From Halomonas denitrificans (GTDB lineage Bacteria; Pseudomonadota; Gammaproteobacteria; Xanthomonadales; Wenzhouxiangellaceae): a stretch of DNA of 64,000 nucleotides. The position numbers were made by a program, and so were the translations under genes. The DNA is taken from NCBI GenBank assembly GCA_019800895.1, contig JAHVKF010000002.1, forward strand, positions 62,001 through 126,000. The letters are read 5' to 3'. The stretch's first letter is position 1; every line of letters starts with the position of its first letter. Positions 36,675-46,900 of this stretch are shown here, one piece after another. The notes below the pieces were generated by a model, which saw only the letters and a list, made by a program, of their open reading frames with translations, had not been told where the DNA came from and ran no database searches.

Positions 36675-37223
36675 ATGACCGAACCCGCCCTCTACGCCGT
36701 CTGCCTCGGGGGCCGCGCCCCGGGCTGCAACGTCGAACTCCACGACGTGGTATTTGCCGTCGGCAGCTCCCTCGAGGACATCCACGGGCAGTTGCTCGAT
36801 CGCTGGTTCGGCGAACCCGGCCGGGTGCACGTCGACGCCTGGGCCCGGGTCGACACCGTACCGGGCTACCGGGTCCACCTGCAGCGCGCGCCGTCCGACG
36901 GCGGACCGCAGCTCTACTTCGTCAACATCGGCGGCTACGCGCCCGGCGAACTGCTCGAACGCCACGCCTACGCGCTGTATGCCGGCGAATCGGTGGCCGA
37001 AGTCAAGGCGAAGGCGAAGGCCGAACTGCTGGCCGGCAGGGACTCGGTGCATCGCGACGACCTCTACGACATCGACGACCTGCTGGCGATCGACCGGGTC
37101 GATGGCTGGCACGTGGCCCTGGAAGCCGATCCGGACGCCGGGGCGCCAGAGATCGTCAACGGCTACTTCCCGCTGCCGCGCGCGACGATCGAGGCCTGGA
37201 AGCGCGAACGAGGACTCGACTGA
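36675..37223 (+). CDS. DUF1543-like protein
   Basis: The 182-residue cytosolic protein begins LYAVCLGGRAPGCNVELHDV and has a second, similar half near 70-110 (LYFVNIGGYAPGELLERHAY), the duplicated pattern of DUF1543. Function is unknown in the family. Start ATG 36675 follows GGAGAG by six bases. It is divergent from the winged-helix regulator across about 200 bp that hold the phased array, so it may be a third target. It is convergent with the DUF2165 gene. Confidence 0.75.
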   Translation: MTEPALYAVCLGGRAPGCNVELHDVVFAVGSSLEDIHGQLLDRWFGEPGRVHVDAWARVDTVPGYRVHLQRAPSDGGPQLYFVNIGGYAPGELLERHAYALYAGESVAEVKAKAKAELLAGRDSVHRDDLYDIDDLLAIDRVDGWHVALEADPDAGAPEIVNGYFPLPRATIEAWKRERGLD

Positions 37224-37239
37224 GCCCCCGCGCGGGCGA

Positions 37240-37743
37240 TCAGCGATGCGGATCGCTCTCGGGCTGGTTGACGAACAGCAGCACCACCGCCGAGGACACG
37301 GCATACATGAATGCCCCCTCCAGCGAGGCCAGCCCGATCTCGGTCTGCCACATCTGGTAGAGCGCACCGCCGAAGGCCATGAACAGGCCGATCCAGAGCA
37401 GCAGCGCCAGGCCGCAGCCGAACACTGCCAGCGTCCGTGCCCGGGCGAACTCGGCGACGCCGCCGGCGCGGGCGTTCCACATCTTCACCGCGCCGACGAA
37501 GCAGAGCACGCCGATCGCGCTTTCCGTGGCGATGACCAGAGCCAGCGCAAGGCCGACCAGCACCGGTGCCGTGACCGGCGGCAGGACGGGCTCGTCGTAG
37601 ATCGCCTGGTCAGCCATCGACAGCACATAGCTCACTGCGGCGAACGCTCCGTCGATGTTGACCAGGTTGCTGATCGCGTAGAAGCCGGCCTGCAGGCCCA
37701 CGGCCAGGACCAGCAGAGTCTTCAGAATACGGATGGCTTGCAT
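37240..37743 (-). CDS. DUF2165-like integral membrane protein
   Basis: The 167-residue product has four hydrophobic helices (about 5-25, 58-82, 103-124, 138-158), with ISNLVNIDGAF and WQTEIGLASLEGAF in the loops, matching the DUF2165 family from memory. Function unknown. It is convergent with the DUF1543 gene, 16 bp apart. The region from its start to the next gene holds three 15-bp tandem repeats. Confidence 0.75.
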   Translation of the reverse strand: MQAIRILKTLLVLAVGLQAGFYAISNLVNIDGAFAAVSYVLSMADQAIYDEPVLPPVTAPVLVGLALALVIATESAIGVLCFVGAVKMWNARAGGVAEFARARTLAVFGCGLALLLWIGLFMAFGGALYQMWQTEIGLASLEGAFMYAVSSAVVLLFVNQPESDPHR

Positions 37744-37880
37744 GTCTCCCTCCGGCGCCCTGCGCCTTCGAGCCCGCTTCGATCCCGCTGACTGCGCTCC
37801 CCGCGCGTCAGCCTAAAGTGCCGCCGAGGCCGCGCGCAAGCTGCGTGGTGCAGCGAGCGCCGGAGGTTCCGGCGACGGAC

Positions 37881-37925
37881 ATGCCGTTGACGAACATGTT
37901 GTTGACGAACATGTTGTTGACAGAC
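37881..37925. repeat. Three tandem 15-bp repeats
   Basis: Three consecutive units: ATGCCGTTGACGAAC, ATGTTGTTGACGAAC, ATGTTGTTGACAGAC. Each contains TTGAC, a -35-like core. They lie 18 bp before ATG 37944 of the CIA30-like gene. There are no spacers, so this is not CRISPR. Confidence 0.7.
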
Positions 37926-37943
37926 GGGGGGCATGCTGCGCAG

Positions 37944-38564
37944 ATGAGGCACCCGATCCACAACCTGTCCATCCTTCTGATCCTCATCGGAGTCGCCGCC
38001 GTGGCCAAGGGCGAGGAACGCCTGCTCGATGATTTCAGCCGCAACGACGGCCGGTCCGCGTTCGGCACGTCCTGGACCGGCTTCACGGACCGTGTCATGG
38101 GTGGCCGCTCCGACCTCGCGGCCGGCTACGTGGTGACCGGGACCGGCCCGGCGCTCCGGATGCGCGGCACGGTCCGGCTGGACAACAACGGAGGATTCGT
38201 CCAGCTTCGACTGCCGCTGGTGCTGGGCCGTCGGCCGCTGGATGCGTCCGCCTTCGATCGCTTCGTGGTCGAGGCACGGGGCCGGCCGGGCCCCTACTAC
38301 CTGCACCTGCGCACCCCGCAGACCCGTCGGCCCTGGGCCTACTACCGGGCGCGACTGGATATCGGCACGGACTGGCGGCGGATCGTGGTGCCGCTGAGCG
38401 AGTTCGATGGGGTGTCGATCGACCGACCCCTGGACGTGTCCCGCCTGCTCTCGGTGGCGCTGGTGGCCTACGGCGAAGCCTTCGAGGCCGACCTGGTGGT
38501 CCGCCGCATCTCGCTCATGGGTCCGGCTGACACGCCGGACAGCGATACAGCCGACGGCCGCTGA
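37944..38564 (+). CDS. CIA30/NDUFAF1-like carbohydrate-binding-fold protein
   Basis: The 206-residue product starts at ATG 37944 with a signal-like helix (about 6-21); the open frame upstream is only the tandem repeats. The mature part matches the CIA30 pattern: DDFSRNDGRSAFGTSWTGFT, DRVMGGRSD, GPYYLHLRTPQTRRPWAYYR and IVVPLSEF. In mitochondria CIA30 assists complex I assembly; bacterial relatives are exported and of uncertain role. Its last 50 bp overlap the 3' end of nei on the other strand. Confidence 0.8.
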   Translation: MRHPIHNLSILLILIGVAAVAKGEERLLDDFSRNDGRSAFGTSWTGFTDRVMGGRSDLAAGYVVTGTGPALRMRGTVRLDNNGGFVQLRLPLVLGRRPLDASAFDRFVVEARGRPGPYYLHLRTPQTRRPWAYYRARLDIGTDWRRIVVPLSEFDGVSIDRPLDVSRLLSVALVAYGEAFEADLVVRRISLMGPADTPDSDTADGR

Positions 38565-39333
38565 CCTCGATCTTCTCGACCGCCCCGTCGCAGGCGAAAC
38601 AGGCCTGGTCCGCGCGCGAGAATACGTAGTGCCGGTAGTCGCGCCGCCTCCAGCCGGCCTTCTTCAGCTGCTCGGCCCGCTCGGGGTCGTTGGTGATGCC
38701 GCCGGTCTCGACCGAGCGCCACATCAGCGTGTGCACGGCCTCGGCCAGATCGCGGCGTTGCTCGTCGTCCAGGTCCAACGGTCGGTGCTTCGGCGACAGA
38801 CAGGCCTCGAACAGGATTTCCGAGCGCAGGTAGTTGCCCACGCCGGCGAGGAAGCCCTGGTCGAGCAGCAGGTGACCGAGCTGCCGGCGGCGGAATTCAT
38901 CGCGCCCGATCCAGCCGGCGATCCAGTCGACGCCGGCCCCGCTGGACAGGACATCCAGGCCGGCGCGCTCGAGAAACGGGTGCGTCTCGCCGGGGTCGAT
39001 CCATGCGATCTCGGACGCGCTGTAGAGCAGCGCCGACTTCCGTTCCGTCGACAGCACGAGCCGCAGCTGCCGACCGGTGTCCGGGCGGCGATCCGGGTCG
39101 CTGAAGATCCAGCGACCGTAAAGCTGGTTGTGGGTGTAGACCCGCGCGCCGTCGTCGAAGGCAAGCAGCAGCGCCTTGCCCAGGGTCGTGACCTCCGGCG
39201 GCGGTCCGCCGACGCGAACTGCCAGCGCGCGATCGACATCGGGAAACGCGCAGGCGGCTTCGGTCAACGGCCGGCGACCGAGCGCACGCTGGATGCGCCG
39301 GGCCACGCGGTACATCTCCGGACCCTCGGGCAT
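38515..39333 (-). CDS. nei: Endonuclease VIII-like DNA glycosylase
   Basis: The 272-residue base-excision repair enzyme begins MPEGPE (catalytic Pro2 and Glu3). The conserved Lys near 53 (TLGKALLL), the helix-two-turn-helix (LLDQGFLAGVGNYLRSEIL) and the C-terminal zinc finger CFAC-N16-CPAC are present. Nei/Fpg enzymes remove oxidised bases and cut abasic sites. MPEGPE and the finger type favour Nei over Fpg. It lies four bases downstream of nothing else on its strand and 4 bp from the DUF423 gene end, which is just upstream; both may be co-transcribed. Confidence 0.9.
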   Translation of the reverse strand: MPEGPEMYRVARRIQRALGRRPLTEAACAFPDVDRALAVRVGGPPPEVTTLGKALLLAFDDGARVYTHNQLYGRWIFSDPDRRPDTGRQLRLVLSTERKSALLYSASEIAWIDPGETHPFLERAGLDVLSSGAGVDWIAGWIGRDEFRRRQLGHLLLDQGFLAGVGNYLRSEILFEACLSPKHRPLDLDDEQRRDLAEAVHTLMWRSVETGGITNDPERAEQLKKAGWRRRDYRHYVFSRADQACFACDGAVEKIEVSGRRLYRCPACQPDP

Positions 39334-39337
39334 CGGG

Positions 39338-39754
39338 TCAGGCGTCGGAGCGGTGGCGCGAAGCGCCGGTGGCCAGCGCGGCCCAGGCCACCGCCAGCCA
39401 GGCCAGCATCAAGGTGGTGCCTCCGAACGGGGTCAGGTAGGTCAGCGCTTCGATGTCGGTCAGCGCCGCCGCGTAGATGCTGAAACTGAACAGCACGGTG
39501 CCGGCGATGAACAGCCACCCGGCCAGTGCGAGGCGCCGGCCTGGGGGCGAAGCGGAACCGGGCCCGCCGGCCAGCACGACCGCCAGCGCGACGACCAGCG
39601 CGGCAAGGGCGCCGACCTGGTGGTAGCGGATCGCGGTCAGGACCCAGCGCCAGGTTTCCCCGTCGAGGCCGGGGCGGAGTACGTGTTCGGCGGCCGCGCC
39701 GACGGCGACGGACAGGAACCCGAGAAGCGCAGCGGCAAGCAACAGACGATTCAT
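39338..39754 (-). CDS. DUF423-like small membrane protein
   Basis: The 138-residue product has four helices and the DUF423 hallmarks: FLSVAVGAAAEHVL near the start, YHQVGALAALVVA in the middle, and TPFGGTTLMLAWLAVAWAAL at the end. ATG 39754 is chosen since hydrophobic sequence starts there; the frame extends 29 codons upstream without features. Function unknown in the family. nei follows 4 bp downstream and another membrane gene lies 31 bp upstream. Confidence 0.8.
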   Translation of the reverse strand: MNRLLLAAALLGFLSVAVGAAAEHVLRPGLDGETWRWVLTAIRYHQVGALAALVVALAVVLAGGPGSASPPGRRLALAGWLFIAGTVLFSFSIYAAALTDIEALTYLTPFGGTTLMLAWLAVAWAALATGASRHRSDA

Positions 39755-39785
39755 GGTCGAGCCGGAACAGTGGAGGAGCGGGCGA

Positions 39786-40217
39786 TTATCCGTCGCCGGG
39801 GTCACGACCACGCGACGACCCGGAGCGCCGCAGCACGGCACGCAGGGCGACGGCCAGCCAGAGCATCACCGACAGGAGCGGCAGGCTCAGCGTGACCGGC
39901 CACCAGGCCTCCGGGGCATCGGAAAAGTTCAGGCGCAGGTTTCCGGCAAGCAGCGCGGACACCGGCAGCCAGCACAGGTTGACCAGCACCAGCAGGCCGG
40001 CGACCACCCGCAAACCGCCCGGCGCCAGCACGTCGAAGGCCAGCGCCGGCAGGATCACGAAGCTCGCCGCGGTCGCCAGGGTGCCGAGCGGCAGGTCGAA
40101 CCCGGGCAGCGACCACTCGAGCCAGCCGGCGCCGGTAGCCAGGCCGGCCAGGGTCAGTGCGACGACCAGCCAGCCTGCGGCGTGCAGCGGAACGCGGTGG
40201 GTCCGGGGGCGTTGCAT
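39786..40217 (-). CDS. Hypothetical four-helix membrane protein
   Basis: The 143-residue product has four hydrophobic segments (about 13-33, 44-66, 70-90, 105-128) joined by short loops. No family is recognised. It lies 16 bp after the GDSL hydrolase gene and 31 bp before DUF423, all on the minus strand, so 41094 to 38515 could be one transcript. Confidence 0.6.
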   Translation of the reverse strand: MQRPRTHRVPLHAAGWLVVALTLAGLATGAGWLEWSLPGFDLPLGTLATAASFVILPALAFDVLAPGGLRVVAGLLVLVNLCWLPVSALLAGNLRLNFSDAPEAWWPVTLSLPLLSVMLWLAVALRAVLRRSGSSRGRDPGDG

Positions 40218-40233
40218 CGTTCGAGGCGCGCGG

Positions 40234-41094
40234 CTAGCGGAAGCGCGTCCGGAAGATCACGTCGAAGCGCTCTTCGAAGTAGCCCTCGAACTGGTTCAGG
40301 ACGATTCCGTCGTAGCCCTCGGCGCTGAGGTGGAAGCAGTCGTCGCCGTCGAGCCGCAGCGCCTGGGTCGGGCTGGGCAACGCGGGATCGCCGGGAGGCG
40401 CCAGCTGGCCCGGCGGGATGCCGTCGTCCGGGAAGCCGAAGCGCCACTGCATCTGGCCGAGATGGCTGACGTGATGGATCCGGGGATGCGCTGCGGCAAG
40501 CCCCGCCATCGCCGCCTCGAAGGTCGTCGAGGCCGAGTTCAGCTCCAGCGGACTCGGCTGGCCCAGGTCGTTCCACAAGGGCTGGCAGACGAACAGGCCG
40601 ACGATGCCGTCGAGCGTGTCGACGAAATTGGGATAGTCGTAGAAGCTCAGCAGGACCTCGACGTCGGGGCGGGCGTCGAGAATGAACGCGGTCAGCTGCT
40701 CGAGGTCGCCATGGACCGCGTCGGTCAGGGCCTGCACCTGGCCGGGCGCCAGCGCGGTGCTCCAGGCGTTCAGGAAATCGTTGCCGCCGAGCGTGACCTG
40801 GACGACGTCGACGTCGCTGCGCAACGCCAGCTCGTCGGCGAGCGCCTGCAAGCGGCCCGGCGCGACCCAGTCGGCGGCGGTGGTGCCCGATTCGGTCGTC
40901 GCCGCTCCGTAGACCTGCACCGCGCCGAAGCCCAGCGCATCGAAGGCCAGCGCATGGGCCTGGTCGGTCCACTGCTGCTCGGCCCAGCTGTCGCCGATCA
41001 GCAGCAGGCCGTCGACGGCCCGCGCCGGAAGCGCGACGATGCCGAGCAGCAGCGCCAGCGTCACGCCGCACGGCCGGTTCCTGATCCAGTCCAT
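40234..41094 (-). CDS. Exported SGNH/GDSL hydrolase
   Basis: This 286-residue protein has a signal peptide (about 1-26, ends LPARA). SGNH blocks are clear: GDSW with nucleophile S36, a Gly in block II, GGND (N near 102) and DxxH (D252, H255). It is an esterase or lipase of the periplasm or outside; substrate unknown. ATG 41094 is chosen for the compact signal peptide. ATG 41139, 15 codons upstream, has a closer GGAG and is possible. Confidence 0.85.
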   Translation of the reverse strand: MDWIRNRPCGVTLALLLGIVALPARAVDGLLLIGDSWAEQQWTDQAHALAFDALGFGAVQVYGAATTESGTTAADWVAPGRLQALADELALRSDVDVVQVTLGGNDFLNAWSTALAPGQVQALTDAVHGDLEQLTAFILDARPDVEVLLSFYDYPNFVDTLDGIVGLFVCQPLWNDLGQPSPLELNSASTTFEAAMAGLAAAHPRIHHVSHLGQMQWRFGFPDDGIPPGQLAPPGDPALPSPTQALRLDGDDCFHLSAEGYDGIVLNQFEGYFEERFDVIFRTRFR

Positions 41095-41248
41095 CGGTCT
41101 CGCCTCGTCCCCGTGCCCGTTGTTCTCCAGCGGATTCATCCTACTCCACCGGCGCGCGCCTTCGCGTGGCGGGCGCTGCGCGTAGCGCGGGGGTGCTCCG
41201 GCTCGGCACTCTCGGGTTCTGAGAATCCTTTCGGCATAATCGGCGCTC

Positions 41249-43957
41249 ATGATTTCCCGTCCCGACGCCCGCCCCGGACCGCCCCCGGGCCCATTGGTCC
41301 TCACACCGACCTCCCGCCTCGCCCGGGCCGAGCGGAAGCGACTGGCGGCCGAGGCCTCGGCGCGCGGCGAGACCGCCTGGCGGACGCCCGAAGTGCTGAG
41401 CATCCCGGCATGGCTGGCCCGGCTCCGCGACGACGCGCTGCTGGTCGGCGCGATCGAGGGCGTGGTGATCGGCGACGACGCGGCACGCGAGATCTGGCGG
41501 GAGGCGATCGACAGCGAAGTCTTCATCGGCGAGCCGCGGGTCGTCGAACTGGCCCAGCGCGCCTGGCGCACGGTGCATGAACATTGCCTGGATGCCCCGG
41601 AGGACTGGCCGGAGGTGCTGCTGTCCGAAGACGCTCGCGCCTTCCAGCGCTGGGTGCGGCGCTTTCGATCGATCGCCCGCGAACGGGACGTGGTCGACGA
41701 ATGGACCTTCGCCGCCGCGCTGCCCGGGCTGATCCGGACCCGTGCGCTGCCGCTGCCCGGCGCGGTCCGCCGGGTCGGCTTCGAACTCGAACCGGTGCCG
41801 CTGGTCCGGGCCCTGTTCGAGGCAATGGCCGACGCCGGTATCGCGATCGCCGACCCGCACGGGGGCCGCGGCGCCGAGCCGTCCGAAGCCGCGACGCCGA
41901 CCGTGCGGGCCTATGCCGACGACGACAGCGAGCTGCGCGCCGCAGCCGCCTGGGCTCGATCGCGCCTGGCCGAGCAGCCCGAGGCACGGCTCGGCATCGT
42001 CGTGCCCGATCTCGCCGCCCGCCTGGGCGCCGTCGAGCGAATCTTCTCCGCGGTCTTCGACCCTCCAGGCTTCGCCCTGGACGACAGCCGCGAGGACCGG
42101 GGCGACGCGGCCTGGCACGTGTCGATGGGGCCCGCACTTTCCGACTGGCCGCTGGTCGCCGATGCACTGCTGGTGCTCGGCCTGGGTCCGAACCGGATCG
42201 AGCAACCGCGCGCCGGTCGGCTGCTGCGTTCTCCCTGGCTGATCGATCACGAACTCGAGCAGCGTCCTCGCGCCGAGGCCGAGGCACGGCTGATGCGATG
42301 GGCGCCCTACGCCCTGACGACCCATGAACTGGCCTTCGAGCTCAAGGCCGCCGGCGCCGTCCGCCTGGCCGAAGCGCTGGAGCGCTGGCGGGCGACGACG
42401 ATCGCGCATCGCGATGCGGCCTGGCCATCGGGCTGGACCGAGCGCTTCCAGACCGAACTGAGCGCGCTGGGCTTCGGCCGCGGGCGAGCCCTGAACAGCC
42501 GCGAGTTCCAGGTGCTGCAACGCTGGCACGACCTGCTCGAGGCCTTCGCCGCGCTGGACGGAACGGTGGCGGGCCCGCTGTCGCGATCGCAGGCGCTGAT
42601 GCGGCTGGCCGAGCGCGCCAGGGGCGTGACGTTCCGGGAAGCCGACCCGGGCAGCGCGATCGAGATTCTCGGCGTCCAGGAAGCCCTCGGCGCCCGCTTC
42701 GACGCCGCCTGGTTGACCACGCTGGACCGCGACGCATGGCCGGCGGCGGCTCGCCGTGACCCGCTGATTCCGGGTCCGATCCAGCGGGCCGTGCCGTCGA
42801 GCACCGCCGAGGGCTGCCGTGCCCGTGCCCGGGCCGAGCTGGCCGGCCTGGCCCGGATCGCACCCGAACTGCACGGCAGCTTCGCCCGCGGCGACGACGA
42901 GATTCAGCGCCGCTGTACCCCGCTGCTGGACGCAGACCCGATTCAGGAGACGATCGAGACGACGATCGAGACGACAATCGAGGCGACCGACGAAGCCGGG
43001 GCCGCCGCCCCGGTCGAACTCGAGGTCGTCGCCGAAGACCGCAGAGCGCCTCCGCTGGAGCGGGCCGAGATCCGGGGCGGCACCGCGGTCCTGCGTGACC
43101 AGTCCGCCTGCCCCTTCCGCGCGCTGGCGGTCCATCGCTGGGGCGCCCTCGACCTGGCGCCGCCACGCCCGGGCCTGGACGCCCGGCTTCGCGGCACGCT
43201 GCTGCACCGGGCGCTCGAGGCGTTCTGGCGGAAACTCGAAGACCGAGACGCGCTGCTCGCCCTCGACGCCGCCGATCGCGCCGCGCGAATCGAAGACGCG
43301 GCCGCCGCTGCGCTCGACGGCGTGCTGGAGAAGCACCGGCTGACCTTGAGCCGCGCCGGGCGCGCTCTGGAACAGCGCTGCACGGAGCGCCTGCTGGACC
43401 GGTGGCTGGACCTCGAGCGCGATCGCGGTCCGTTCGAAGTGATCGCGCGCGAGAAGAAGATCGCCCTGCGCTTCGGTCCGCTGACCCTGTCCGGCACCAT
43501 CGATCGCATCGACCGGACCCCGGCCGGCCCCCTGCTGATCGACTACAAGACCGGCTCCAGCGGCCGCAACGCCTGGCGCCCGAGCGCCCGGATCGACGAT
43601 CCGCAGCTGCCGGCCTATGCCCTGAGCATGGACGAGCCACCGGCCGCGCTCGCCTTCGCCCGGCTGCGTCCGGACGATCTCGGCTTCGACGGCCTGGCGC
43701 GCAACGATGTCGGCGCGCGCGGCGTGGCCGAGCTCGCCGGTCTCGGCGGGGCGTGGAAAGGCGTCGACGATTTCGATGCCCTGCTCGCCGACTGGAGAAC
43801 GGCGCTGGATGCGCTGGCCGAGGACTTCGCCGCCGGCGCGGCGACCGTGGACCCGCGCGAGGCCAAGGTCTGCGGCGACTGCCACCTTCACGCCCTGTGC
43901 CGCATCCACGAACGCGACCCGCTGGCCGGGAGCGCCGATACGGAGGGCGCCGAATGA
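41249..43957 (+). CDS. AddB-like nuclease subunit with iron-sulfur staple
   Basis: The 902-residue protein has an inactive helicase-like first two thirds and a C-terminal PD-(D/E)XK nuclease (GTIDRID, then DYK at 765-767). Four cysteines C621, C875, C878 and C884 surround the nuclease as in the AddB 4Fe-4S staple. With the AddA-like protein it should process double-strand breaks for RecA loading. It fits the gammaproteobacterial group called probable DNA repair protein. A repeat-coded linker (residues about 568-579) joins the two halves. Its stop overlaps the next start by four bases. Confidence 0.85.
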   Translation: MISRPDARPGPPPGPLVLTPTSRLARAERKRLAAEASARGETAWRTPEVLSIPAWLARLRDDALLVGAIEGVVIGDDAAREIWREAIDSEVFIGEPRVVELAQRAWRTVHEHCLDAPEDWPEVLLSEDARAFQRWVRRFRSIARERDVVDEWTFAAALPGLIRTRALPLPGAVRRVGFELEPVPLVRALFEAMADAGIAIADPHGGRGAEPSEAATPTVRAYADDDSELRAAAAWARSRLAEQPEARLGIVVPDLAARLGAVERIFSAVFDPPGFALDDSREDRGDAAWHVSMGPALSDWPLVADALLVLGLGPNRIEQPRAGRLLRSPWLIDHELEQRPRAEAEARLMRWAPYALTTHELAFELKAAGAVRLAEALERWRATTIAHRDAAWPSGWTERFQTELSALGFGRGRALNSREFQVLQRWHDLLEAFAALDGTVAGPLSRSQALMRLAERARGVTFREADPGSAIEILGVQEALGARFDAAWLTTLDRDAWPAAARRDPLIPGPIQRAVPSSTAEGCRARARAELAGLARIAPELHGSFARGDDEIQRRCTPLLDADPIQETIETTIETTIEATDEAGAAAPVELEVVAEDRRAPPLERAEIRGGTAVLRDQSACPFRALAVHRWGALDLAPPRPGLDARLRGTLLHRALEAFWRKLEDRDALLALDAADRAARIEDAAAAALDGVLEKHRLTLSRAGRALEQRCTERLLDRWLDLERDRGPFEVIAREKKIALRFGPLTLSGTIDRIDRTPAGPLLIDYKTGSSGRNAWRPSARIDDPQLPAYALSMDEPPAALAFARLRPDDLGFDGLARNDVGARGVAELAGLGGAWKGVDDFDALLADWRTALDALAEDFAAGAATVDPREAKVCGDCHLHALCRIHERDPLAGSADTEGAE
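42950..42985 (+). repeat. Three 12-bp tandem repeats inside the AddB-like gene
   Basis: ACGATCGAGACG twice, then ACAATCGAGGCG. They encode a repeated TIET-type linker between the inactive helicase part and the nuclease. In-frame length means gain or loss of units would keep the protein in frame. Confidence 0.75.
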
Positions 43958-46900
43958 GCGATCGCGAACAGCGCCGCCACGCGGTGCGGCCCGACCGGTC
44001 GGTGATCGTGCAGGCGCCGGCCGGCTCGGGGAAAACCACGCTGCTGGTCGAGCGCTTCCTGGCCCTGCTCGAGACCGTCGACGCGCCGGAAGAGATCCTG
44101 GCGATCACCTTCACCCGCAAGGCGGCGGCGGAGATGAAGCAGCGCATCCTGCGCGTGCTCGAGCCCGGCTTCGCCAGCGACGCACCCCACGAGCGGGGCC
44201 TGGTGGCCTGCGCGGAGCGCCTGCGCGACCGGGTCGTCGAGTGGGACCTGCTGGCCAACCCGCAGCGCCTGATGATCCGGACCATCGACTCGTTCAGCCA
44301 CTACCTGGCGCGCAGCATGCCGGTCGCCAGCCGGCTCGGCCCGGTGCCTGCACCGGCGGAAGATACCCAGCCGCTGTACCGGGAGGCGGCCCGCCGCGTG
44401 CTCGACCGGATCGGCGAGAACACGGGAAGGAAGAGCGACTCGGGCGACGAGGGGGACGGACTGGCGGCCGCGCTGGAACGGGTGCTGCTCTGGCGCGACC
44501 ATCGCACCCAGGACGTCGAAGACCTGCTCGTCGATCTGCTGAAGCGTCGGGAGCAGTGGCTGCGTGCCCTGACCGTGACCGCGCCGGAACGCGACGCACT
44601 GGAAGCGGTGCTCGACGGCCTGGTCCGCGAGCGCCTGCACGCGGCGCGCGACGCGCTGGACGACGCCCTCGCCGCCGTCGGCTGCCCGCCCGAGGACCTG
44701 GCCGCGCTGCTCGACTTCGCCGCCGGACAGCTGCGCGCCGACGATGGAGCGGGCGGCTTGCGCGAGTGGCCCGGGGGCGGCCTGCCGGACCCCGAGCCGG
44801 AGGCCCTTGCCGGCTGGAGAGCGCTGGGCGATGCGCTGCTGACCCAGGCCGGCAGCTGGCGCAAAAGCGTCGACAAGCGCGCCGGCTTCCCGCCGAAAAC
44901 CGAAGAAAAGGACCGGATGACCGCGCTGCTCGAGGACCTGCGCGAATTCGACGCCGTGGCCGAACGCCTCGATGCGGCGCGCACGCTGCCGCACCCCCGG
45001 TACGACGACCGCGAGTGGGCCGTGCTCGAGGCACTGATCCAGGTCCTGCGCCAGGCCGCCGCCGAGCTGGCCGTGGTGTTCGCCGAGCGTGCGCAGACCG
45101 ACTTCACCGGGCTGTCCGGCGCCGCGCTGACGGCGCTGGGCGACGACGAGGCCGGCTACACGGACCTGGGCTTGTACCTGGACCGGCGGATCCGGCACAT
45201 CCTGGTCGACGAGTACCAGGACACCAACTGGGCCCAGTTCCACCTGCTGGAGAAACTGACCCACGGCTGGGAACCCGATGACGGCCGCACGCTGTTCCTC
45301 GTCGGCGATCCCATGCAGTCGATCTACCGCTTCCGCGAGGCCGAGGTCGGGCTGTTCATGCGCACCCGCGACCGCGGGATCGGCGACCTGGTGCTCGACG
45401 ACGTCCGCCTGACCCGCAACTTCCGCTCGCGGGCCGAAGTCGTCGACTGGGTGAACGAACGGCTCGGGCCGGTGTTTCCCGATCACGAGGACATCGCTGC
45501 CGGCGCGGTGGCCTACGCGCCGTCGGAGGCCGGCCGTGGCGCCGGCGGGCGAGTCGAGCTGCACGCCCTGCCCGACGACGCCGCGGAAGCCGAACGGATC
45601 GCCCGCCTGCTGGGCGAGGCGATCGACGCCCACCGTGACGACGCGAACTGGCGCGCCGCGATCATCGTCCGCTCGCGCAACCACCTGCAGGCGATCCTGC
45701 CGGCCCTGAAGCGTCACGGCCTGCCGTTCCGCGCGGTGAAGCTCGACCCGCTGATCGCGCGGCCGGTGGTCCAGGACCTGCTGGCGCTGACCCGGGCGAT
45801 CCGCCTGCCCGCCGACACGGCCGCGCTGCTGGCCGCGCTGCGCGCGCCATGGTGCGGCCTGCGCCTCGCCGACCTCCACCGGCTGGCCGGCGACGGCGCC
45901 GACCCGCACGCCGCCGATGCCATCCTCCGCCTGGACGGCGACGCGCGAGCGCGTGCGGAGCGGGTCTACGCGGCCCTGGAGCGGGCTCGGGGCCGGATCG
46001 GGCGGCGGCCGCTGCGCGCGCTGGTCGAAGGAACCTGGCTTCGGCTGGGCGGCCCGCACCTGCTGGAACACCCGGACGCCGACCGCGCCGATGCCGCGCA
46101 GTACCTGGACCTGCTCGAGAGCGCCGAAGCCGACGGACTCCTCGACGACCTCGGTGCGTTCGAAGAGCGACTCGCGGCCGGCTACACGGCAGGGGCCACC
46201 GTCCGAGATCCGGCGGCCGATGGCGTCCGGCTGGAGATCCTGACCATGCACGGGGCCAAGGGCCTGGAGTGGGATCTCGTCGTGCTGCCGCAGCTCGATC
46301 GCGGCACCGGCGGCAGCCAGCGCGACCTGCTCTACTGGCTGCCCTTCACCCGGCCCGACGGCGACGAGGCCGTATTGCTGGCGCCCCTGCGCGCGGCCGA
46401 TCAGCCATCCAACAGTCCGCTGATCGACCTGATCCGGAACGAGCAGCGACAGCGCGAGGACTACGAAAGTCAGCGCCTGCTCTACGTGGCCGCCACTCGC
46501 GCCCGCGAGCAGCTGGTCCTGACCACGGCGCTGGATCCGGACCGCAAGGGCGGGCCGAAGCCCGGCCGCGGCACCCTGCTCGAGCGACTCTGGCCGGGGT
46601 GCGGGACGGACTTTCTCGACGCACTGGCGGCGGAGGCCGATCCGCCGGCTTCCGCCGCGCCCGGGGTCGCGACACCGGCGGTCCCGGACCTCAGGCGCGC
46701 TCCCGAGGGTTGGCGCCCCAGGCGGGACGAGGCGCTGGCCTGGGCGCCGGACCTGCCGCCGCGCGAGCGCGAGGTCGAGATCGAGTTCAACTGGGCCGGC
46801 GCAGAAGCCCGTCGGACCGGCCAGGTCCTGCATCGCCTGCTCGAACACGTCGGGCGGATCGGTGTCGAGGCGGTCGTCGACGACGATCGAGACGGATTGA

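Noticed and set aside
37881-37925. Tandem repeats considered as a CRISPR array
   Set aside because: The 15-bp units are contiguous with no unique spacers, and no cas genes are near.
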